A stretch of DNA of 13,740 nt, taken from positions 1 to 13,740 of the forward strand of contig PMNJ01000150.1 in assembly GCA_003162595.1 (NCBI GenBank). Reading direction: 5' to 3'. Positions 1-5,726 of the stretch are shown one piece after another; positions within the stretch are counted from its first letter, which is position 1, and every line of letters starts with the position of its first letter. Below the pieces are notes generated by a model. That model saw nothing but the letters and a program-made list of their open reading frames with translations, did no database searches and was not told the origin of the DNA. This stretch comes from Bacteroidales bacterium. GTDB taxonomy: Bacteria; Bacteroidota; Bacteroidia; Bacteroidales; VadinHA17. The translations under genes and the position numbers were made by a program.

Positions 1-1098
1 TGTTTTCGGATCAGAGTTCATAGAAGCCATTGCCGCTGCAGAAGGCATGCCCTGGACGGATTGTCCGGCGGGCATGTTCTGAGACATTCCACCAGTTCCT
101 GAAGGAGCGCCTGCCGGCATCTTTGGCATTGATCCGCTTGCCTTCATTTTTGAAAACATTTTCATCATATAAGCCTGATCGGGAGTAAATCGTAATGCTT
201 TCCCGGAAAGTAATAAGGTATTTGTCTTCTCCTCGACATAAATTGTAGCGCTTGCAGTCATACCTGGCATAAGCTTTTTTTCAGGATTCGGAGCATTGAG
301 TATTACAACATAGGTTACTACATTATTTGTTGTCACCGGCTGTAACCTGACCTGAGAGACGGTACCTTCAAATTTCAGATCAGAATAAGCATCGACTGTA
401 AACTGAACACGCTGTCCGTTTTTTACCTTTCCGATATCAGCCTCATCAACGCTTGTCTGAACCTCCATCTGTGTCAGGTCGTTTACGATGGTAAATAGTG
501 TTGGTGTGCTAAAGCTGGCAGCTACAGTCTGACCTTCCTCAATAGCCCTGTTCAGTACCACTCCGTCGATTGGGGAAGTTATGGTAGCATATTCGAGATT
601 CACCTTGGCTCTATCCAGTCCCGATTTAGCATTGGCAAGAGAGGCTTTTGAATTCTCATAGTTGTATAATGCCTGGTCATAATCATTCTGGGCAATAAGC
701 TTCTTATCATAAAGAACTTTTAACCGGTTATATGTCGCTTCTTCGAAACGTAACTGGGACTGTGCCTGATCAACTGCAGACTGGCTTTGATCCAATTGAG
801 TCCTCAATGGTGTCTCGTCGAGTTTTGCAAGCAGTTGTCCCTGTTTCACATGATCGTTAAAATCAACATAGATATGCAGAATAATTCCGGAAACCTGGGT
901 ACCTACATTAACGGTTTTTAAAGCCTGAATTGTACCTGTGGCAGTAACTGTATTGCTGATATCACCCTTCTCAACTTTGACTGTGTTGAAGGCAACGACA
1001 GCTTCCTTTTTTGAAAAGGGCTTTAGTGCCAGCAGAGCAGCAATCCCTATAACCGAAACGGCTGCAATAATTATTAACATTTTCTTTTTCATCATCAT
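1..1098 (-). CDS. MacA-like periplasmic adaptor subunit (HlyD/RND-MFP family), C-terminus off the window
   Basis: Periplasmic adaptor that would link an inner-membrane pump to the TolC-family channel encoded just upstream. The 366 visible codons give an N-terminal membrane anchor (residues about 6-22), a lipoyl half-motif (VGTQVSGIILHIYVDF), a coiled coil rich in Q, A and K, a second lipoyl half (ATITSPIDGVVLNRAI) and a beta-barrel with the adaptor hallmark KKLMPGMTASATI. The last 60 visible residues are unusual, with 11 Met plus many Pro, Gly and Ser, and sit where the membrane-proximal domain should begin. The frame is open to position 1, so the gene is cut by the window edge. Three ATG codons in a row (1098, 1095, 1092) make the exact start uncertain. 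The gene begins 19 bp after the TolC stop, so the two form an operon. A MacB-like ABC pump is the expected next gene, which is inference. Confidence 0.88.
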   Translation of the reverse strand, partial: MMMKKKMLIIIAAVSVIGIAALLALKPFSKKEAVVAFNTVKVEKGDISNTVTATGTIQALKTVNVGTQVSGIILHIYVDFNDHVKQGQLLAKLDETPLRTQLDQSQSAVDQAQSQLRFEEATYNRLKVLYDKKLIAQNDYDQALYNYENSKASLANAKSGLDRAKVNLEYATITSPIDGVVLNRAIEEGQTVAASFSTPTLFTIVNDLTQMEVQTSVDEADIGKVKNGQRVQFTVDAYSDLKFEGTVSQVRLQPVTTNNVVTYVVILNAPNPEKKLMPGMTASATIYVEEKTNTLLLSGKALRFTPDQAYMMKMFSKMKASGSMPKMPAGAPSGTGGMSQNMPAGQSVQGMPSAAAMASMNSDPKT

Positions 1099-1117
1099 TA
1101 TTTTTTATCAATTATTC

Positions 1118-2437
1118 TTAAAGCGATAGAGGAATTCCCATATAAAAATCGAGTATTTTATAACTTACTATCAAGTTGTATTTTGATTGCAGCAGCTCAC
1201 TCTCTGCTACAATCAGGTTTGTTTTGGAAACCAGGTAATCTACAGAGTTAATAACTCCCTGTTTGAATTTTTCATCTGATAGAACTTCAGCTTCAAGTGT
1301 TGCACTGTAATTCTCTTTGCTTGCCTCATATTTGATCTGAGCCGACTTAACATCTACGCATGCTTGTTCAATACTTTTCCTTAGGGTGTTTTTGGTATCG
1401 AATTCACTCAACTCAGCATTCTGGTAACCGATTTTTGCAAGAGCAATGCTGGTTTTAACCTGTTTCTTCTGATAAATAGGAATTGAAAGTGAGAAACCTG
1501 CTGAAGGATAAATTCCACTGTTTATCTGACCAAAATAAGAATCATTGTTGAGGCTTGAAAAACCGGAACTGATTCCTGCACTGGCAGATAATGTGGGGAA
1601 AAGACCAGCTTTTGCAACTTTCTCATCAAGAGATGCAATTTCTTTATTAATAGCGGCATTTTTGATTTGTGGTTTAATTGCAAGGGCTGTTTCATAAACC
1701 GATTTAACATCGGGTACCCTATTCTGATTCAAAGACTCTGTAAGATCAGGATGTGTGATGTTAAAGTTATCTGAAACAGGGAGTTCCATTAATTGCTCAA
1801 GAGTTACTTTGGCAATTACCAGTTGACTTTGTGAATTAGCCAGAGTAAGCTTTTCACTTGCAAGTTGAGATTTAACCTGGGCATAATCTGATTGAGAGAT
1901 TGCCTGAAGGGCCAGTCTCTCTTCCGCAAGATTAAGCTCACTTGCAGTGGATTCAATCTGTTTCTCACTATTATGCACCTGCTCTTCAGCATATAATATC
2001 TGAAGATATGCATCGAGAATGCTTAGGCTGATCGATTCTTTTGTAGTCTCAAGTGAATATTTGCCTCCATCAATGCTTAGATCGGCCTGTTTAATCAGGG
2101 TTGTTAGCCTTGATGCATTGAAAATTGTAACTCCTGAATTAACAGAATAGTTTGAACCATTGCTGCCGGTTAATCCGGATTCTCCCGTTGCAGTGCTTTT
2201 TGACCAGTTAAAATTCTGATTGATCGAAGCAAATGCAGAAGGAAAACGCTGTGCTTTAGCCTGTTCGGAATAAATCATGTACTGCTGGTTTGAGAGTTCA
2301 CTTTTCCTTACCTGGATATTATTGTTCAATGCATGTTCAATGCACTTTTCTAGAGTCCAGATGCTGTCTTGTTGAGCGAAAATATCTTCACCAATTACAA
2401 TCAGGCTTATGCTTAATATCAAAATCAATTTTCTCAT
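1118..2437 (-). CDS. TolC-family outer-membrane efflux protein
   Basis: Outer-membrane channel of a tripartite exporter, 439 aa, the usual length for the family. A signal peptide covers residues 1 to about 21 (MRKLILILSISLIVIG, then a likely cut near FAQ-Q). The mature start, SIWTLEKCIEHALNNNIQVR, is the typical TolC/OEP opening. Long alpha-helical stretches rich in Q, A, S and K follow, with two internally similar halves (for example LAEERLALQAISQSDYAQVK and LSDEKFKQGVINSVDYLVSK), as expected for the duplicated OEP fold. It is the first gene of the adaptor operon, and the adaptor starts 19 bp downstream. It differs clearly from the second TolC homologue at 8479-9777. Substrate cannot be predicted. 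Confidence 0.9.
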   Translation of the reverse strand: MRKLILILSISLIVIGEDIFAQQDSIWTLEKCIEHALNNNIQVRKSELSNQQYMIYSEQAKAQRFPSAFASINQNFNWSKSTATGESGLTGSNGSNYSVNSGVTIFNASRLTTLIKQADLSIDGGKYSLETTKESISLSILDAYLQILYAEEQVHNSEKQIESTASELNLAEERLALQAISQSDYAQVKSQLASEKLTLANSQSQLVIAKVTLEQLMELPVSDNFNITHPDLTESLNQNRVPDVKSVYETALAIKPQIKNAAINKEIASLDEKVAKAGLFPTLSASAGISSGFSSLNNDSYFGQINSGIYPSAGFSLSIPIYQKKQVKTSIALAKIGYQNAELSEFDTKNTLRKSIEQACVDVKSAQIKYEASKENYSATLEAEVLSDEKFKQGVINSVDYLVSKTNLIVAESELLQSKYNLIVSYKILDFYMGIPLSL

Positions 2438-2458
2438 AAAACTTTTTCAATTATGGAA

Positions 2459-2490
2459 TAAAAGTATAGTGGACTATTACCATGAAAAAA
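2459..2490 (-). promoter_or_regulatory. Possible promoter and small dyad upstream of the TolC/MacA-like operon
   Basis: On the minus strand TACTTTTA (2466 to 2459) differs from the Bacteroidota -7 box TAnnTTTG only at the last base, and a T-run lies about 20 nt upstream where TTTG would be expected. An inverted repeat, ATAGT-GG-ACTAT (2466-2477), touches the upstream edge of this box and could bind a regulator. Both assignments are weak. The leader would be only about 15 nt. Confidence 0.3.
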
Positions 2491-2554
2491 CTTAATAGAA
2501 GTATTGACCTATTTTACCGACAGATAGTGCGAATTCAGATATGTATCAAAATGA

Positions 2555-2587
2555 AAATAGGGACACGCAGTTAACATGTCCCTATTT
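2555..2587 (-). terminator. Hairpin terminator of the PadR operon
   Basis: AAATAGGGACA (2555-2565) and TGTCCCTATTT (2577-2587) form a perfect 11-bp stem with an 11-nt loop. It starts 22 bp after the stop of the 316-aa gene. On the minus strand the stem is followed by TTTTCATTTTG, a moderately T-rich tail that fits an intrinsic terminator. It also separates this operon from the TolC promoter downstream. Confidence 0.7.
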
Positions 2588-2608
2588 CTTCAGATCAATT
2601 AACTGGCA

Positions 2609-3559
2609 TTAATTGACTACAGGCGCTGACGCTTTTATCATATAAAGATTTGTTTCAAGTCCATCAAGGTAGATTAGAGCCCAGGAAAGATTGATGAGTA
2701 TGTTTCTGTAAGTAAATGCCATTGGAGGATCATTCACTTTCTCCTCTTCAAGTCCGATTATTGCAGGCAGAACCTTAGCTGCCTTTTCGTATCCTTTGGT
2801 TTGTTTCATTAAGGTAATAAGGTCAGTGAGTGCCTTCTCAAGCTTTATTCCGGCAGGCATCTCACCATTATCTGCCAATACTGATGCAGCAATATTCGGT
2901 GATTCGGCTCTGATTAATTTCTCGGGATTAGTTTTCCATTGATCACGGGTCATTCCTTCATGTTTTAGTATCAGATCCCTGTAGTCATTCGTGATCTTTA
3001 TTATCTCATCAATTTTCAGATTAACTGCCGATTTATCATCTGCCAAAGGAAGATTAACCATGGCTGCCTTAACCTTGCAATAGTCCTTTGAAATATTATA
3101 ACTGTCTGCAATGGCCTCTTTCGAAACGTTTATTGCCAGAAGAGCTGAAAAGACTGAGTTAAGAGCAAGTAGAAGCAAGACAAAGATCGTATTGTAAATA
3201 TTGAAATTCTTGTTCTTCGATGTAACAATCAGAAAAACAGGAAGAAATACAATATATGGAAAAGGAAGGGCAATAAGCAGTCCTATACCCGCATGTGGCC
3301 AGTGCTGAATTTTAAAAAGCATTCCCGTGAAAACAACAAAACAAGTAATGTATGTTACTATATAAAGTAACCTGTTCTGAGTATTGCCTTCAACTTTATA
3401 ATTATTTATCAACGCAGCTGGAAAGAATATCAGGACCAGTATCAATGTCCCGGCAGTAATCAGAATTTGTGCCGTTGGCCAATGTTCCACTTTCAATATT
3501 ACTCCGGTGGAAATGATAATGGCCGAAATAATTCCAAGAATATATATCTTTTGCTTCAT
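2609..3559 (-). CDS. Membrane protein with two GldL-like hairpins and a GldM-like C-terminal domain (uncharacterised)
   Basis: 316 aa, function unknown. Two consecutive transmembrane hairpins carry ILKVEHWP (residues 21-28) and LFKIQHWP (81-88), exactly 60 residues apart. Each motif sits at the turn between two hydrophobic helices, as does the similar FKI-x-HWPGA region I recall in GldL, the T9SS/gliding proton-channel subunit. A fifth hydrophobic helix (about 122-145) ends in AINVSKE (142-148), which closely resembles the end of the GldM transmembrane helix. The rest (149-316) is predicted helical and, if the topology holds, periplasmic. Its order of elements (a segment containing HEGM, then a charged helix, then a hydrophobic helix with LDGLE near the end) recalls the first GldM domain. 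The gene is last in the PadR operon, 20 bp after its larger paralogue, and has no visible Shine-Dalgarno. The GldL/GldM relation is by motif, not alignment. No enzymatic motif is seen. Confidence 0.8.
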   Translation of the reverse strand: MKQKIYILGIISAIIISTGVILKVEHWPTAQILITAGTLILVLIFFPAALINNYKVEGNTQNRLLYIVTYITCFVVFTGMLFKIQHWPHAGIGLLIALPFPYIVFLPVFLIVTSKNKNFNIYNTIFVLLLLALNSVFSALLAINVSKEAIADSYNISKDYCKVKAAMVNLPLADDKSAVNLKIDEIIKITNDYRDLILKHEGMTRDQWKTNPEKLIRAESPNIAASVLADNGEMPAGIKLEKALTDLITLMKQTKGYEKAAKVLPAIIGLEEEKVNDPPMAFTYRNILINLSWALIYLDGLETNLYMIKASAPVVN

Positions 3560-3579
3560 GATCTTATGTATTTAGATGA

Positions 3580-5013
3580 TTAATGTCTTGCAATTGTATT
3601 TAATACACATGATTCAACCGTAAGCAGCCCGTTTTTCATAATTTCAAGAGTGTGAAGGCCTGCCATTAAAGATATTTCACCATTATCCGTGTTTCCTGCA
3701 GGCAGAAATATTTCTGTATCAAGCATTTTTTTATACTTCAACATATCTTCTGAGGGAGTCATCCTGGTTAAGTAGTTAACATACTCTGCCATTGAAGAAT
3801 TAAGTTCATTACGAGTACTGCAGTCAGGCATAAGAAAAGCCTTCGCAGCTCCGGTGTCAAATGGTCTTGAAAGTTTTCTGTACAATATTTCCTGACCGGT
3901 TAAAGTCTGACTTATCTGACCGGCACTTACAGCGGGCTTGCCGGGTAGACCTTCCGATTCCTGAATCATTTTTTCCTGGATATTGCTGATAATTGTTAGA
4001 ACTCCGGCAGTTTTTGAATGCAGCTGTTCCATCTTAACGTAGTTCAGGGAATCGTGATACTTGCTGACCAGGGAACTGTTATTCCTGAATAAATAATCAT
4101 ATAATGCATTCTGCTGATCATTATTAGGATAGTAATATGACTGGTATGAATGCTGCAGGTTCAGGGTTATCATGGCTCCGGGGACTACAATTAATAGAAA
4201 TCCAGTGACCAGGAAAATGAACTTTGGACTAATATAACTTTCCTCCTTCCAGGTAAGCCAGGTATACATTGGGAATGCCAGATAGCACAAAAGTATTATC
4301 CCGATAATTATAAACATGGTTGCAAGGGGCCAGTGCTGCATCTTAAACAGCATACCTGCAACAAAGAGTACTATTCCGGCTGCACCCAGCATGTAAGCCG
4401 GACGTTTTGCCTTGTTTTCCTGATCCGACAATCTGCTTATAACCAGTGCCGGGATAAAAAACAGAATACCCGATATTGCAGCCAGGGTTAAAATTGATCC
4501 AGCCATTGGCCAATGTTGAATTTTAAAGAGAGTCCCTAGAATAAACAGCATCCCTGAAAAAAAAGCTGTGATGACCAGGAAAATTCTTTTCCTGTTGTGA
4601 GTCTCTTTCCAAAGGACACTCAGGGCTGAAGGCAGGAAAACAAATGCCAGGATCAGAGCTCCAAGGGTCATCATTTGACCGGCACCAGGCCAGTGCTGAA
4701 TTTTGAACAATGCTGCAAAGCCAAACAAGACAGTGCCTGCAACTCCGGAAATTTTCATTGTGTTTTTCATAAATCGGTACTTAGTATCAACTGCATAAAG
4801 TGTCTCTTCCTGAATCTCCTTTAATCTCCTCAATCCCATCTTTTTTTTAACTCTGTGATAAGCTTCTGCAAAATTTAATCCTGACTGCATTTCACTCTCT
4901 ACATCACAGCAGACATGATCGATCAGATCTTCGGGAAGATGCGAAAATGTGATCTCCTGTCTGCTGATATCGCGACTGATCTGATCTATATGATGCAGAC
5001 TTAATTCAGGCAT
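3580..5013 (-). CDS. HAAS-like domain plus three GldL-like hairpins plus GldM-like domain, PadR-linked membrane protein
   Basis: 477 aa, function unknown. Residues 1 to about 80 are cytoplasmic and helical, with LPEDLIDHVCCDVESEMQSG and a following AEAYHRVKKKMG. This is the pattern of HAAS/DUF1700-type domains, which occur next to PadR regulators. Three hairpin units follow, with LFKIQHWP at 102-109, LFKIQHWP at 162-169 and LFKMQHWP at 222-229, so the motif lysine recurs exactly every 60 residues. A seventh hydrophobic helix (about 264-287) leads into a helical domain (about 296-477) containing QESEGLPGK and a final segment LHTLEIMKNGLLTVE, reminiscent of the first periplasmic domain of GldM. 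The start overlaps the padR stop by 8 bp, implying translational coupling. It is a paralogue of the 316-aa protein, with an extra N-terminal domain and one more hairpin. Domain relations are inferred from motifs. Confidence 0.82.
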   Translation of the reverse strand: MPELSLHHIDQISRDISRQEITFSHLPEDLIDHVCCDVESEMQSGLNFAEAYHRVKKKMGLRRLKEIQEETLYAVDTKYRFMKNTMKISGVAGTVLFGFAALFKIQHWPGAGQMMTLGALILAFVFLPSALSVLWKETHNRKRIFLVITAFFSGMLFILGTLFKIQHWPMAGSILTLAAISGILFFIPALVISRLSDQENKAKRPAYMLGAAGIVLFVAGMLFKMQHWPLATMFIIIGIILLCYLAFPMYTWLTWKEESYISPKFIFLVTGFLLIVVPGAMITLNLQHSYQSYYYPNNDQQNALYDYLFRNNSSLVSKYHDSLNYVKMEQLHSKTAGVLTIISNIQEKMIQESEGLPGKPAVSAGQISQTLTGQEILYRKLSRPFDTGAAKAFLMPDCSTRNELNSSMAEYVNYLTRMTPSEDMLKYKKMLDTEIFLPAGNTDNGEISLMAGLHTLEIMKNGLLTVESCVLNTIARH

Positions 5014-5350
5014 GGCTTAATCCCGGTTTTGTATCCACAATGCGCTGCAGAGATTCAATGAACTCGTTAAGTTCTTTTATTTTGTCAGCTACAACAGTAT
5101 GACCTTTAGGAGTCAGAGCATAGTAGATTCTTATTCTGTTATTAAAATTTTCCGAAGCAGTAACGAGAGAACCATCCTTTTCGAGTTTATGAAGAATAGG
5201 ATACAATGCTCCATAAGTAAGTTTTATTTTCCCTTCAGTAAGTTCCTCCACCTTTCGGGTAATAGCGTAACCATGCATTGGTCCTTCCTCTTTTAAAAGC
5301 TTAAGGACGATTGTCTTTATAGATCCTTTGATGAGGTCTGTTGGTATCAT
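5006..5350 (-). CDS. PadR-family transcriptional regulator
   Basis: 114 aa, a complete short (subfamily-2-like) PadR winged-helix repressor. Diagnostic segments are KLLKEEGPMHGYAITRKVEE (helices 1-2), the recognition-helix region YGALYPILHKLEKDG, and the wing YYALTPKG, followed by a C-terminal dimerisation helix (KIKELNEFIESLQRIVD). It is the first gene of the operon and overlaps the HAAS/GldL-like gene by 8 bp (ATGCCTGA). PadR genes fused or coupled to HAAS-type membrane proteins are a known arrangement in which the regulator controls its own operon. The AT-rich repeats upstream are the likely operator. The inducing signal is unknown. Confidence 0.93.
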   Translation of the reverse strand: MIPTDLIKGSIKTIVLKLLKEEGPMHGYAITRKVEELTEGKIKLTYGALYPILHKLEKDGSLVTASENFNNRIRIYYALTPKGHTVVADKIKELNEFIESLQRIVDTKPGLSHA

Positions 5351-5351
5351 A

Positions 5352-5398
5352 ATATAATATATAAGTTGGTTGTATATTGCAAATATATAATATTATAT
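5352..5398 (-). promoter_or_regulatory. Candidate PadR operator: AT-rich repeats over the padR transcription start
   Basis: ATATAATAT occurs at 5352-5360 and again at 5385-5393, exactly 33 bp apart, about three DNA turns. The second copy is part of a perfect 14-bp palindrome, ATATAATATTATAT (5385-5398), that overlaps the predicted -7 box. Placement over the promoter and leader suits autorepression. AT-rich DNA makes chance palindromes likely, so confidence is limited. Confidence 0.4.
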
Positions 5399-5412
5399 TT
5401 TATAAATGCAAT
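5380..5412 (-). promoter_or_regulatory. Predicted padR operon promoter (Bacteroidota type)
   Basis: On the minus strand TATATTTG (5387 to 5380) matches the TAnnTTTG -7 box exactly. ATTG (5412 to 5409) lies 21 nt upstream as an imperfect -33 box. Transcription would start near 5373, leaving a leader of about 23 nt before the padR ATG at 5350. Confidence 0.5.
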
Positions 5413-5521
5413 TTTTTTTGAAAAATATTTTAAGGATCAATCTTTTGTAGTTTTAGATTAAGGACTAAAGTTCACAAATATCTGAGTATCAATAAAGGTC
5501 TGTTGAAAAAATGGAAATCAA

Positions 5522-5702
5522 TTAACCACAAAGGGTACAAGCGTTAAGAAATAGCCCGGGGAGCCTGTCCCGATTTATCGGGAGCTAATTTAGCGCAGTG
5601 GCCAGACTGCAGGAGCGGCTTTTGCAGAAAGATCACAAAGAGCGATAATACAATGTTTTAGCTTAGTGCACTTTGTGCCTTCTTTGTGTGCTCTGTGGTT
5701 AA
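5522..5702. repeat. Intergenic element of about 180 bp with TTAACCACA inverted ends
   Basis: The left end is TTAACCACAAAGGG (5522-5535). The right end, read on the other strand, is TTAACCACAGAGCA (from 5702). The first 9 bases are identical and 11 of the first 12 match. Inside, the heptamer CACAAAG recurs at 5527 and 5634, and its complement CTTTGTG at 5671 and 5682, with CTCTGTG at 5691. The last three sit 11 and 9 bp apart, close to helical phasing. No coding frame of note is present. It looks like a short non-autonomous or REP-like repeat of the kind found many times in some environmental genomes. It lies between the ends of the hydrolase and padR transcription regions. The rest of the 5351-5726 gap holds only the padR control region and A/T-rich filler. 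Confidence 0.6.
5568..5583. other. Hairpin TCCCGA-TTTA-TCGGGA inside the intergenic element
   Basis: Perfect 6-bp GC-rich stem with a 4-nt loop, lying within the inverted-end element. Similar CCCGAT/ATCGGG hairpins are, from memory, frequent between Bacteroidota genes. It could help stop transcription from the hydrolase gene, but there is no clear T-tract, so this is not called a terminator. Confidence 0.5.
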
Positions 5703-5726
5703 AAAAAATGTAATCTCCTGGATATC

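Noticed and set aside
938..1129. 63-aa frame opposite the adaptor start
   Set aside because: It is antisense to the well-supported adaptor gene and its composition only mirrors that gene.
5522..5702. Insertion sequence
   Set aside because: Inverted ends are present but there is no transposase frame and no clear target duplication, so it is called only a repeat element.
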